64,000 nucleotides of DNA from assembly GCA_947087645.1 (NCBI GenBank), contig CAMUDN010000001.1:1-64000 (forward strand). The letters are read 5' to 3'. A program made the position numbers and the translations under genes. The stretch is from an uncultured Bulleidia sp. (GTDB lineage: Bacteria > Bacillota_I > Bacilli_A > Erysipelotrichales > Erysipelotrichaceae). The notes beneath the pieces are model-generated. The model made no database searches. It was not told the origin of the DNA and worked only from the letters and a program-made list of their open reading frames with translations. This document shows, piece after piece, positions 1 to 8,815 of this stretch. The first letter of the stretch is position 1; the number at the start of each line of letters is the position of its first letter.

Positions 1-17
1 TTAGTATCTATATCCAT
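1..17 (-). CDS. Possible start of a gene cut by the window edge
   Basis: On the minus strand, five bases after the stop of the XRE regulator gene, an ATG begins a frame reading M-D-I-D-T that stays open to the window edge. A GGAAAGGA stretch lies about 14 bases upstream. Only five codons are visible, so this is only a hint that a second gene of the same operon starts here. No function can be assigned. Confidence 0.25.
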
Positions 18-21
18 TGTA

Positions 22-249
22 TTATTCATCCTTTCCAGTATTAGTCCATTCTGCTGCCAAGACACTGAAATCAATATTCTGTTCCTCGCAGAAATCTTTT
101 ATTTTTTTCATAGCTGACATATTAGGTTTACTCTTTCCACCTTCCCAACGGTTAATTGATGAAAACGAAACCCCAAGTTCCCTGCCGAACGCCTCCTGTG
201 AAAGAAAACATTTCTGACGTATTTTCTTTATTTCTTCTGAATACTTCAT
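22..249 (-). CDS. Small XRE-family helix-turn-helix regulator
   Basis: A 75-residue protein that is essentially a single HTH_3/XRE DNA-binding domain. Residues about 5-60 contain the pattern SQEAFGRELGVSFSSINRWE, typical of Cro/CI-type helices 2 and 3, followed by the usual W-E-G-G-K-S-K-P turn. It lacks a sensing or dimerisation extension. An AAGGAG lies about ten bases before the ATG. Small XRE proteins of this type are common in plasmids, phages and toxin-antitoxin or restriction loci, where they repress their own operon. Here a possible second gene starts just downstream. Target and function are unknown. The fold call is firm; the biological role is not. Confidence 0.8.
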   Translation of the reverse strand: MKYSEEIKKIRQKCFLSQEAFGRELGVSFSSINRWEGGKSKPNMSAMKKIKDFCEEQNIDFSVLAAEWTNTGKDE

Positions 250-346
250 TGTATTTCATCTCCTTATGTGACTATCCATTGATATAGCATTATCATGGCA
301 GAAAATGATAAATTTTTCTACCTTTCCAGTTCATCTTTAACTCTTA

Positions 347-490
347 CAGATTATTTATAACTGCATTGGTGAGTTCCAACAACTAAAGCATAAAAAAGAC
401 ATAGCCGATAGTATTATCAACTATGCCGATATTTTTAAAGATTACAAAATTCGTAGTCGAATCCCCTTATCAGAATTCTTTTTTAACTAT
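347..490 (+). pseudogene. Possible gene remnant (protein-like frame with no start)
   Basis: On the plus strand, about 48 codons read like real protein (pieces such as IADSIINYADIF and RSRIPLSEFFFNYLN). The frame has no start codon and an in-frame stop lies shortly upstream. Its last codons run into the 3' end of the SDR gene on the other strand. The composition and the GCC/GAC-containing codons look slightly different from neighbouring genes. I do not recognise the family. The simplest reading is the tail of a gene truncated by recombination, perhaps part of the same element as the adjacent XRE regulator. Chance coding appearance cannot be excluded. Confidence 0.3.
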
Positions 491-1246
491 TTAAACACTG
501 CCTATTTGTCCACCATCAATACGAATAACCGAGTTATTTATATATTTAGCATCATCACTAATTAAAAAACGTACTAATTTAGCTACCTCTTCTGGTTGAC
601 CATATCTTTTAAGCATGATTTTTTCACATTCTGCCTTTAAAAACTCATCATCATAACCATCTAATTCTGATGCTGTGCCAATAAAACCAGGCGCAATCGC
701 ATTCACATTGACATAAGGAGAACATTGCCAAGCAAGATTATGCGTCAAAGAAATAAGTGCTGCCTTCGATGCATCATAATCAAAACTCATAGGAAAATAT
801 GTATTAATCCCATTTGTTGAAGCAATATTAATAATTTTACCAAACTTATTTTCTTTCATACTATCACAAACTCGTCTAGCACAATTATATGCTCCAACAA
901 CATTAACATCTAATATCTTACGAAATTCACTTGCTGTTTTAAGATGAAAAAGATTAGCTAAATCAATTGCTGCATTATTAATTAAAATATCAACTTGACC
1001 AAATTTAAGTTCAATGTTATGAACCATACTATCAACTTCTTCTTCTTTTGCAACATCAGCTTGTATGGCTAAACAATCTGTTTTATATTTTTCTTTAATA
1101 TGTTCTACTAATTGTTCTGCTTCATCTTTAGAATGTAAATAATTAACTACTATTACATAATGATATTTAGCTAATTCTAAAGCAATTGCTCGCCCAATTC
1201 CTTTAGCTCCCCCAGTTATCAATACAACTCTATGCTCGACTTGCAT
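491..1246 (-). CDS. SDR-family oxidoreductase (FabG-like)
   Basis: A short-chain dehydrogenase/reductase of classical length (about 250 residues). The N-terminus carries the TGGAKGIG dinucleotide-binding loop, then the NNAA motif after strand 4, a catalytic Ser in NIAS, and the YDASK active site (Y-x-x-x-K). The C-terminus has the substrate-loop region and a final IDGGQ, as in FabG/glucose dehydrogenase-like SDRs. Substrate cannot be read from sequence. Typical roles are 3-oxoacyl-ACP reduction or sugar/alcohol oxidation with NAD(P)H. The longest frame starts at 1255. I chose the ATG at 1246 because its TGGAAAATATG context matches that before efp, but both signals are weak. Either start overlaps the end of efp, suggesting translational coupling in one operon. 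Confidence 0.85.
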   Translation of the reverse strand: MQVEHRVVLITGGAKGIGRAIALELAKYHYVIVVNYLHSKDEAEQLVEHIKEKYKTDCLAIQADVAKEEEVDSMVHNIELKFGQVDILINNAAIDLANLFHLKTASEFRKILDVNVVGAYNCARRVCDSMKENKFGKIINIASTNGINTYFPMSFDYDASKAALISLTHNLAWQCSPYVNVNAIAPGFIGTASELDGYDDEFLKAECEKIMLKRYGQPEEVAKLVRFLISDDAKYINNSVIRIDGGQIGSV

Positions 1247-1787
1247 ATTTTCCATCTGATGTAGATACTAAAATCTTTTCTCCTTGTTCAATAAACTGTG
1301 GCACACGTAAAGTCAAACCAGTATCTGTTACCGCATCTTTAGTTTGCGTAGAAGGTGCTCCTTTAATAGCTGGTGTAGTATCAACCACAACCATCTCAAC
1401 TTTATCCGGCAAATCAATTGATAACACTTGTCCTTTAAAGAAAATTAGTGATACTTGCATACTTTCAACTAAATAATTTTTACTATCACCAATATGGTCT
1501 TTATCAAGCTCATACATCTCAAATGTTTCATTATCCATAAAATAATATATTGATCCATCATTATAAGAATATTGAGCTGTCTTTTTTTCAATTAAAGCCT
1601 GTTCAAACTTAGTTGAAGCATTAAAATTCCTTTCCTGTGTTGCACCTGTTTTTAAATTTTTCATTTTTGTTTTTAAAATTGCTGCTCCTTTACCAGGTTT
1701 AACATGTTGAAAATCCAATACTACCCATGGATCATCATCTACGATTAAAGTCAAACCCGTTTTAAAATCACCTGCTAAAATTGCCAT
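1230..1787 (-). CDS. efp: Translation elongation factor P
   Basis: About 185 residues, the usual EF-P length, with the three beta-barrel domains. The N-terminal KOW-like domain holds the loop HVKPGKGAA, whose central lysine is the position modified in many bacteria. EF-P binds between the ribosomal P and E sites and relieves stalling at polyproline. The C-terminal OB domains include the segment TGLTLRVPQFIEQGEKI, which matches the EF-P C-terminal signature region. The longest frame begins with GTG at 1796. I place the start at the ATG at 1787 because AGGTGG lies five bases before it. No lysine-modifying enzyme (EpmA-like or YmfI-like) was identified next to it, although the overlapping downstream SDR gene is intriguing because B. 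subtilis YmfI is itself an SDR. Confidence 0.95.
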   Translation of the reverse strand: MAILAGDFKTGLTLIVDDDPWVVLDFQHVKPGKGAAILKTKMKNLKTGATQERNFNASTKFEQALIEKKTAQYSYNDGSIYYFMDNETFEMYELDKDHIGDSKNYLVESMQVSLIFFKGQVLSIDLPDKVEMVVVDTTPAIKGAPSTQTKDAVTDTGLTLRVPQFIEQGEKILVSTSDGKYASRA

Positions 1788-1856
1788 ATTTTCCACCTAT
1801 CTTTCATTTCTATTTTAATAACTAAAAATATTTACCACAAGACCTATAATTCTATC

Positions 1857-3062
1857 CTAAAAAATTGATTTTTCTTCTTTATGTGAACGGATATACTTTG
1901 TCCATTTAAGATAACCATAAGTTGTATTAGTAAAATAACCAAGTTTTAAAATCAGTAACACATATTGACCAGATAAAATATTAATAATCGTTTCTAAAGC
2001 AGCACAAATATACCAAGCAATCCATTGCTCACGAAAACGGAAAAATATAAATAGACCATTTGCAATACCAACAGCAGAAGCACAAGCATCTATATAGGTA
2101 ATAAATGTTGCTAAAGTACGATTATGATAAAAATCAGTTACAATATCAAGACCACTTATAAAATAGCCAACAACGATTGTCCAAAGAAAAATCAAAGTAA
2201 TAACCAAAACCTCTTGCCAACCAGTTAAACGACGTACAGAAGTAATATCTTCTTCTTTATCTTCATGTTTAGCCCAATTGAAAAAGCTAAGGATATCAAT
2301 TGGAATCCAGAATAAAAAGGTAACTGCCATTGAAGCAAAACGATACATCAAAACAATACTCATAGCAATTTCAACAATCTCAACAGCAACAGAAATTAAA
2401 AAGTTATATTTATTCTGTTTAGAAATTAACAACTCACAAAGGATATTTAAGAAAGTATCAAAAAGGTATAATAACATGATAATAATACCATTAACACCAT
2501 TTGCATTTTCTTCCGGAAAAAGTACCGAAAAAATAGTTGCTAACACCATAATTGATAAAAACCATGTTTTTTCATATGTTGTAAACATATAATCAAACAA
2601 AATCATAATCAATAAACCAACTGCCAAAATAGCTAATGATGAGCAAAGGTTAAAAATAGGCATTGTTTTTTCCGCCATTTTCTGCCGATAATTAGCTTGT
2701 AATTGTGCTAAAGAAGGATTTTCTTCCCGGAAAAATAATCTTGTCCCATCTTGACTTTGATATTCATAAGCCGTGATAGAATGATGATCTAACTTTTTAT
2801 AATCTTCATAACTATAAGCGACTACCATCTTTTCATTTTGATAATAATAAGCGACTTGACATACTTTATTATCTTCACTGAAATCTTCTTCTTTTTCATT
2901 ACGAACCATTTCAATTTTATCTATATAACGTGTTTTACCAACTTGACGATTTAATTCTTTAAAACCAACACACGCTGATAAAATAGAACCAATTGCTAAC
3001 ATTACAAAAAGGACGCATGCTAAACGAATGCGCATTTTGCTTAAATCTAACTTTATCTTCAT
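1857..3062 (-). CDS. PnuC-like nicotinamide riboside transporter with N-terminal ectodomain
   Basis: A 401-residue membrane protein. Residues about 160-395 form a polytopic domain with the hallmarks of PnuC, the facilitator of nicotinamide riboside uptake. These include repeated aromatic/Trp-rich helices and a final helix ending YGYLKWTKYI, close to the family's C-terminal signature. The first 160 residues are unusual. A hydrophobic segment at 14-30 ends in LSAC, a possible lipobox (Cys31). It is followed by about 105 soluble residues and another transmembrane helix. Ordinary PnuC is about 220-260 residues and lacks this. The ATG is preceded by GGAG. No NAD-related gene is adjacent. PnuC assignment is by pattern, moderately secure; substrate is inferred. 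Confidence 0.7.
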   Translation of the reverse strand: MKIKLDLSKMRIRLACVLFVMLAIGSILSACVGFKELNRQVGKTRYIDKIEMVRNEKEEDFSEDNKVCQVAYYYQNEKMVVAYSYEDYKKLDHHSITAYEYQSQDGTRLFFREENPSLAQLQANYRQKMAEKTMPIFNLCSSLAILAVGLLIMILFDYMFTTYEKTWFLSIMVLATIFSVLFPEENANGVNGIIIMLLYLFDTFLNILCELLISKQNKYNFLISVAVEIVEIAMSIVLMYRFASMAVTFLFWIPIDILSFFNWAKHEDKEEDITSVRRLTGWQEVLVITLIFLWTIVVGYFISGLDIVTDFYHNRTLATFITYIDACASAVGIANGLFIFFRFREQWIAWYICAALETIINILSGQYVLLILKLGYFTNTTYGYLKWTKYIRSHKEEKSIF

Positions 3063-3132
3063 GACATCTCCATTTCTAATTTAATCAACAACAAAACATT
3101 TTTATTATAATATAACAAATACTTTATTTCAC

Positions 3133-4953
3133 TTAATTATGGTGTTTTAAAACTTTACTTATTTCCTGATTTTTAAATTGTTGTGAATAAAGCTGATAAT
3201 AATAATTTTTATTGTGCATTAATTCTTGATGTTTACCTTTTTCAACAATTTTACCATTTTTAAAAACTAAAATAATATCTGCTAAAACAATTGTTGATAA
3301 ACGATGAGCAATAACAAAAGAAGTACGTCCTTTAATAACTGTTTGAATTGCTTCTTGTATTTTCTTTTCTGTTAAAGTATCAACTGAAGCAGTTGCTTCA
3401 TCTAAGATAAGTAGTGCTGGATCAGCAATGATTGCCCGTGCAAAAGAAATAAGTTGTCTTTCACCTGTCGAAAGATTGGCACCTGATTCATCTAAAACAC
3501 TATCTAATCCTTTATTCAATTTATTTACAACCGTATCCGCAGAAACTAATTTTAAAGCTCGCCAAATTTCATCATCGCTAGCATTTTCTTTACCATAATA
3601 CATATTTTCACGAATTGTTCCGGAAAATAACTGTGGTGTTTGCAAGACATAGCCAATATTAGAATGTAACCATAATTGTGAACGTTCACGAATATCTCGT
3701 TGATCTATTAAAATTCTTCCGGATGTTGGTTCATAAAAACGACAAATTAAATTTACGAGTGTTGATTTACCCGAACCTGTTTCGCCTACAATAGCAACAT
3801 TAGTACCTCTTGATATCTTTAAATTGAAATTATCAAGCACTAATTCTTCACCATCGGGATATTTAAAACTTACATTTTCAAAACAAATATCACCATATAA
3901 TTTTTCCCAATTTTGATAATTGGGTTGAAATGTATCACCATATTTTTGCACTACCGTATCTTCATCCTTCACATCCGACACTGTTATCATCAATTTATAA
4001 AAACGTTCAATATTAGCTTGAGCACTCATAATAAAAGCAAATTCTTGAATAAGATATTGAATAGGATCCATTAAACCTAAGGCATATGCCATGAACACAG
4101 ATAATGTTCCTAGTTGAAAAATACCTGCCAAAGTTAAATTACCACCTAACCATAAAACCAAAGCTAAAGCTAATGAACTAATTAAAGATATAAGTGATTT
4201 AAAAGCTGATGAATAACGGGCTTCAATAATTGATTGATGTAACATATTATCAATATCAGTGTGAAAGCGTTCTTCCATTTCTTTTTCAACAACTAATGTT
4301 TTAATTGCTTTAGCTCCTGTAACTGCTTCATTTAAATCAGATGTAATAAGCGAATTTAATTCCCGCATATGTTTGTTTAAAGCAACTATTTTACGTTGAA
4401 AAAAGATAATCATTAAAACAGCTATCGGTACTAAGCAAACAATCCAAATAGCTAATTGAAAATTTAAAATTAGCATATTAATTATGACAAATAAAATATA
4501 AACAAATTGCCAAACAACATCCATATATGACCAAGATAATACGGTACCTATTTTAGCTGTATCAGACATAATACGAGCATGTATATAACCAACATTATTT
4601 TGACTAAAATAACTAAAAGATAAAGTTTGTAAATGTTTAAAACTTTTATTACGTAAATCACGATCAACTTCCATTTCTACTTTAGCTGTTAAATATGTTG
4701 ATTGTAAATCAGATAATACTCGTAAAGACATACAAAAAAGATATAGTAAAATAAAATAAATAATTGTATCTAATGTTTTATAGGCAACAAAATGATTAAT
4801 TGCATATCGATTAAATAATGGAAAAAGACTATCAATAGCACCTGACAACAAGGAAAGTAAACCTATTAAAATCATTCTTTTTTTGTAAACTTTAATATAA
4901 GGCCAAATATAAGGAAAACCAAAAAACTTTAGCCTCTTTTCTTTTTCTTGCAT
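3133..4953 (-). CDS. ABC exporter half (MdlB/BmrD-like), catalytic Walker B subunit
   Basis: A 606-residue half-transporter: six transmembrane helices over the first 320 residues, then a nucleotide-binding domain. Walker A is GETGSGKST and Walker B ends LLILDEATASVD with the catalytic glutamate, but the signature is LSTGERQ rather than LSGGQ. This is the reciprocal pattern to its partner upstream and typical of heterodimeric exporters such as TM287/288 and BmrCD, which have one consensus and one degenerate ATP site. The start codon overlaps the partner's stop by one base (TAATG), and GAGAGG precedes it, so the two are co-translated. Family members export drugs, lipids or peptides. The substrate here is unknown. 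Confidence 0.92.
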   Translation of the reverse strand: MQEKEKRLKFFGFPYIWPYIKVYKKRMILIGLLSLLSGAIDSLFPLFNRYAINHFVAYKTLDTIIYFILLYLFCMSLRVLSDLQSTYLTAKVEMEVDRDLRNKSFKHLQTLSFSYFSQNNVGYIHARIMSDTAKIGTVLSWSYMDVVWQFVYILFVIINMLILNFQLAIWIVCLVPIAVLMIIFFQRKIVALNKHMRELNSLITSDLNEAVTGAKAIKTLVVEKEMEERFHTDIDNMLHQSIIEARYSSAFKSLISLISSLALALVLWLGGNLTLAGIFQLGTLSVFMAYALGLMDPIQYLIQEFAFIMSAQANIERFYKLMITVSDVKDEDTVVQKYGDTFQPNYQNWEKLYGDICFENVSFKYPDGEELVLDNFNLKISRGTNVAIVGETGSGKSTLVNLICRFYEPTSGRILIDQRDIRERSQLWLHSNIGYVLQTPQLFSGTIRENMYYGKENASDDEIWRALKLVSADTVVNKLNKGLDSVLDESGANLSTGERQLISFARAIIADPALLILDEATASVDTLTEKKIQEAIQTVIKGRTSFVIAHRLSTIVLADIILVFKNGKIVEKGKHQELMHNKNYYYQLYSQQFKNQEISKVLKHHN

Positions 4954-6758
4954 TATTCATCCTCTCTAATTTGATTAATCTGTAATTGATATATTCGTCG
5001 ATAAATTCCTTCTTGCTCTAACAACTCCGTATGTGTCCCTTTTTGCACAATTTCACCTTTATCTAAAACAATAATTTGATCGGCATGCATCAGTGAAGAA
5101 ATACGATGTGTAATTAGAAAAATCGTACTATTACTAGCATTTTCAGCAAGTGATTGACGAATTTTAACATCTGTTTCAGCATCTACAGCTGATAAAGAAT
5201 CATCAAAAATCTTAATCGGTGTTTGACGAATTAACATTTGAGCAATCGCTGTACGCTGTTTTTGCCCACCTGAAAGAGTTACTCCTCTTTCACCTATATA
5301 AGTATCATAACCTTTGACAAAATTATGAATTGTTTCATCTAGTGCTGCCATTTGAACAGCTTTTTCTAATTCTTCTTGACTAGCAAATGGTTTAGCAAGG
5401 CAAATATTATCCTGCAAAGTACGTGAGAATAAATATGGTTCTTGCATTACTAAACCAACATTTTTTCTTAGCCAAGTAAGATTAATATCTTTAATATCGG
5501 TCTTGCCAATTTTAATTGTTCCATCTTTTAATTCATATAAACGATTTAGAAGATACATTAAAGTTGATTTACCCGAACCTGTTGAGCCTAAAATACCGAT
5601 GGTCGTTCCCTTAGGTATATCTAAATTAATATCTTTTACAATCCATTCATCATCTTCTTTATAACGATAAGAAACATTTTCAAAATGAATATCTTGATAT
5701 AAATTTGGTTGCAATCCTTTGCCATTATCAACTTCTAAAGGACTATTCATAATATAAGCTAAACGTTCTAAAGCTACACCTGCTTTAGACATATTAGCAA
5801 GTAAACGACCAATCGAACGAATGGGCATCATTAATAAAGCATTATAAGCAATAAATGCAATATAAGAACCTGCACTCATCCAACCTAAAATAGTAAAATA
5901 GATACCCATAACCAAAATAGTTATTTCTTGGGTAATAGTTAAAAAATCCATTTTTGCCCAAAATTTAGAAGATTCTTTTGATAAATAAATCCATAACTCT
6001 GTTAATTTATCATTTTGTTTATCAAATTTTATGACTTCTTTATGCTCTTTACCAAAAGCATGAACAACTCTAATACTCGATAAATTTTCTTGTACAATAC
6101 CTGATAAAATACTTTCTGTTTCATCAGCTAAGCGGAAATCTTTCCGAAAATGTAAACTGAATTTCATACCAGCATACACAATTAATGGCGTAAAAGAAAA
6201 AGCAATACAAGTTAATTGCCAACTTACTTGTAACATAAAAAAAAGAGCAATAAAAATGAATATAAATATTTTCGCTAAATATAACAACTGGTTAACCATA
6301 AAGTCACGAATAGTTTCAACATCCGTTGTTGTTCTTTGAATAATATCACCTGTATGATTTAAACTATACCAAGAATATGGTAAAGACAAAATATGATGAT
6401 AAAGATCTGAACGCATAGTACAAACTAATATTTCAGCTGCTTTTGTATTAAAAACAAAAGATAAATATTTAAAAAAGCAAAAAATAAAAGAAACAACTAA
6501 AATAACAACAGCAATAATCCATAAATGATTTTGCCAATAATTTAAATCACCAATCTTAAATATCAATTGTTGTAAATATACAGGTAACTTATCTTCTTTA
6601 CCACTTAAAATAGCATCTACGGTATAACCAATTATACGTGGATTTAATAATTGTAAAAAATTCAAGAAAAAAGAAAATAGTAGAGATAAGAAAAAATATT
6701 TTCGAGCTCTACGAATAAAATATATAAGTAAAGAACTATTTTTTGAGAATTTTTTCAT
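4953..6758 (-). CDS. ABC exporter half (MdlA/BmrC-like), degenerate Walker B subunit
   Basis: A 601-residue half-transporter with six N-terminal helices and an NBD. Walker A is GSTGSGKST and the signature is the consensus LSGGQKQR, but Walker B reads IKIFDDSLSAVD, with Asp in place of the catalytic Glu. Its LSGGQ therefore completes the active ATP site with the partner's Walker A/B, while its own Walker site is the degenerate one, as in TM287/BmrC. It is the first gene of the pair, with AAGGA about eleven bases before the ATG. The complex sits in the cytoplasmic membrane as a heterodimer. Export of toxic compounds or lipids is likely by analogy, but nothing here fixes the cargo. Confidence 0.92.
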   Translation of the reverse strand: MKKFSKNSSLLIYFIRRARKYFFLSLLFSFFLNFLQLLNPRIIGYTVDAILSGKEDKLPVYLQQLIFKIGDLNYWQNHLWIIAVVILVVSFIFCFFKYLSFVFNTKAAEILVCTMRSDLYHHILSLPYSWYSLNHTGDIIQRTTTDVETIRDFMVNQLLYLAKIFIFIFIALFFMLQVSWQLTCIAFSFTPLIVYAGMKFSLHFRKDFRLADETESILSGIVQENLSSIRVVHAFGKEHKEVIKFDKQNDKLTELWIYLSKESSKFWAKMDFLTITQEITILVMGIYFTILGWMSAGSYIAFIAYNALLMMPIRSIGRLLANMSKAGVALERLAYIMNSPLEVDNGKGLQPNLYQDIHFENVSYRYKEDDEWIVKDINLDIPKGTTIGILGSTGSGKSTLMYLLNRLYELKDGTIKIGKTDIKDINLTWLRKNVGLVMQEPYLFSRTLQDNICLAKPFASQEELEKAVQMAALDETIHNFVKGYDTYIGERGVTLSGGQKQRTAIAQMLIRQTPIKIFDDSLSAVDAETDVKIRQSLAENASNSTIFLITHRISSLMHADQIIVLDKGEIVQKGTHTELLEQEGIYRRIYQLQINQIREDE

Positions 6759-6826
6759 ACTTTACATATCCTTTTCATTTTTTCATTATATATTACAACA
6801 GAAATAATATAAAGATATTTTCATTT

Positions 6827-6863
6827 AAAAAGTGACTCCAGTATTATCTGCTAGTCACTTTTT
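6827..6863 (-). terminator. Rho-independent terminator of the DUF285 surface protein gene
   Basis: An 11-bp perfect inverted repeat, AAAAAGTGACT ... AGTCACTTTTT, with a 15-base loop. It lies 27 bases beyond the stop at 6890 and ends in a T-run on the minus strand. Confidence 0.85.
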
Positions 6864-6889
6864 AGTTATAAATAATATTATTTAATAAA

Positions 6890-8635
6890 CTAATTTAATT
6901 TTTCTTTTTTTAAAAGAATTAAACATAATACACTTAAAGCACTTAAGAACATTCCATAATAACTTAAAGAAGAATGATCAGAAGTATCAACTGTATGACT
7001 CATTGTTTGTTGATTATTATGATGTTGTTGAGCAGGTACTAATCTTGCCATCTTTACTGTTTTCGTAACTTTTGGATTTGATAACTCACCTGTATCAGGA
7101 TTAACTTCATAAATCTTGGTAATTGTTTCATCACCATTTGTACTTACTTCTTTATTCCCAACTTTTGTTAAACCATCTTTTGCTGGCTTAATAACTTTTT
7201 CTTTTGGCTCACCTTCTTGTACCCAATTACCATCTTTTAAAGTCTTCTTTGTTGTTACTTCCTTTTGTCCATCTTCCGCAACTTTAATAACTTTCTTCTC
7301 ATTAAATGTTAAGTTATCATCTGCTTCATATTTTGTCTTCGCTTTGATGACTTTTGTTTCACTTTCTTTCTTTTGTGACTTAAGCTCATACTCACCAAAT
7401 AAAGCAAGTGTTTTTTCTTGTAATGTCGAAAGATTTTTATATTCACCTGTTAAAAATAAACTTGGATCTTCTGCTTTTAGTTCATTAATTGTTGCTTTAA
7501 TTTTCTTATCAACTTCTGCTTTTATAATATTATATACATCTTTAGATCCTTTTGAATCATATACTGCTGGCATACTAATCTTCTTAACTTTATTGTCACC
7601 ATACTTTAAAGTAATATCACGATAATACTTTAAATCTTTATCTTTGTTTAAATAATTTTCATTATTTGTTACAGTTAAAAAAGTATTTTCTAAAAGACTA
7701 TCGTTATATTCCAAATTCTTATTATTAAGAATTAATATTCCATACATATCGCTAAAAGTATCATAAGATAATTTCTTAATACTTGCATTACTAAAATCTA
7801 ATATGAGCTTATGCTTATGCCTATCTAAAGATAAGCTATCCCCAATACCTTCAAACATATAGTCTGTATTATCAACTTTACTCATATTCCAAGCATTTAA
7901 AGTATCAACAACCTCATTATATTTACCTAAGCTATGACAACAAGAAAACATATATCTAATATCTATAACATTACTTACATTCCAATTCTTTAAGGCTTCT
8001 AGAGAGGTCATCTTCTTACAGATAGAAAACATATGATTCATATCTGTAACCTTACTTACATTCCAGTCCTTTAAGGCTTCTAAAGAGGTTATATTCTCAC
8101 AGTCATAAAACATATGATTCATATCTGTAACCTTACTTACATTCCAGTCCTTTAAGGCTTCTAGAGAGGTTATATTAGTACAGTAAGAAAACATACCATC
8201 CATATTTGTAACATTACTCACATTAAATTTATTAATATTACCTAATGAAGAAATATTTGACATTTTGAATAATTCTTTTAAAGATCCATATCCATAAATA
8301 TTACCTTCAAATCTTAAAGTTTTATTCTCTGTTTCATCTTTTTTAAAAATGTATTGTAAAGCTTTAAAATCATCTTTCTTATAAGAATAACTAATAACCC
8401 CTTCTTTAGCTCCCTTTTTTGGTCTAATAATTATTTCATTACCTTTTATTTCTGCTTCACAGCCTGCCATATTGCCAACCATTTCATCTGTTAAAACTTT
8501 ATCTGGTGTATAGTCAGTTGTTTTAGCTTTTACACTTGTTTCTAATATAGATATTGGAAACAAACTGATTATCATTGCTAATAATACAACAAAAGTATGT
8601 AAATACTTTCGATATAAATTCTTATTTACGAACAT
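6890..8635 (-). CDS. Secreted DUF285 (BspA-like) repeat surface protein
   Basis: A 581-residue surface protein. Residues 1-37 form a signal peptide. Residues about 120-270 carry five copies of a roughly 25-residue DUF285 repeat with the core W-N-V-S-x-V-x-D-M-x-x-M-F. This leucine-rich-like repeat is found on BspA-type surface proteins of many Firmicutes and mycoplasmas and is generally linked to adhesion. A Lys/Glu-rich linker and a region with KVIK/KKTLKDG-type strands follow. The C-terminus has a hydrophobic helix and a KKEKLN tail, the shape of a sortase substrate, but no LPxTG motif is visible before it. AGGAGG precedes the ATG. It is a monocistronic unit between a TA-repeat promoter and its own terminator. 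Confidence 0.85.
   Translation of the reverse strand: MFVNKNLYRKYLHTFVVLLAMIISLFPISILETSVKAKTTDYTPDKVLTDEMVGNMAGCEAEIKGNEIIIRPKKGAKEGVISYSYKKDDFKALQYIFKKDETENKTLRFEGNIYGYGSLKELFKMSNISSLGNINKFNVSNVTNMDGMFSYCTNITSLEALKDWNVSKVTDMNHMFYDCENITSLEALKDWNVSKVTDMNHMFSICKKMTSLEALKNWNVSNVIDIRYMFSCCHSLGKYNEVVDTLNAWNMSKVDNTDYMFEGIGDSLSLDRHKHKLILDFSNASIKKLSYDTFSDMYGILILNNKNLEYNDSLLENTFLTVTNNENYLNKDKDLKYYRDITLKYGDNKVKKISMPAVYDSKGSKDVYNIIKAEVDKKIKATINELKAEDPSLFLTGEYKNLSTLQEKTLALFGEYELKSQKKESETKVIKAKTKYEADDNLTFNEKKVIKVAEDGQKEVTTKKTLKDGNWVQEGEPKEKVIKPAKDGLTKVGNKEVSTNGDETITKIYEVNPDTGELSNPKVTKTVKMARLVPAQQHHNNQQTMSHTVDTSDHSSLSYYGMFLSALSVLCLILLKKEKLN
7890..8245 (-). repeat. 75-bp DUF285 coding repeats
   Basis: Adjacent near-identical 75-base stretches encode the DUF285 repeats (each with DWNVSKVTDMNHMF-like residues). 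At least two consecutive copies differ by only a few bases, indicating recent duplication inside the gene. The outer copies are more diverged. Confidence 0.7.
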
Positions 8636-8687
8636 GATTCACTTTCCCTCCTATATAAATATAAATTTTTTCATTTTGTATAAGTCC

Positions 8688-8714
8688 ACTATATATATAT
8701 ATATATTAGGTCAA
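8688..8714 (-). promoter_or_regulatory. Candidate promoter with a (TA)8 spacer for the DUF285 gene
   Basis: On the minus strand TTGACC (8714-8709) is followed by a spacer made almost entirely of TA dinucleotides and then TATAGT (8693-8688). The spacer is 15 bases, two short of optimal. One added TA unit would give 17. The distance to the AGGAGG and ATG of the surface protein gene is normal for a short leader. Confidence 0.5.
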
Positions 8715-8815
8715 GAATATTTAAGTTGTAATACAAGTAATTTATATAATTATTAATTAAAATTATAAATAATATCTGTCTTTTATTATAAAATAGTGTG
8801 TTTGTTGTTAATATA

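Noticed and set aside
2278..2592. 104-residue plus-strand open frame
   Set aside because: Lies entirely opposite the PnuC-like gene, has no ribosome site and no recognisable domain; a shadow of the real gene.
7116..7625. 169-residue plus-strand open frame rich in Ser/Phe/Leu
   Set aside because: Antisense to the low-complexity Lys/Glu linker of the DUF285 protein, whose codons give long open frames on the opposite strand.
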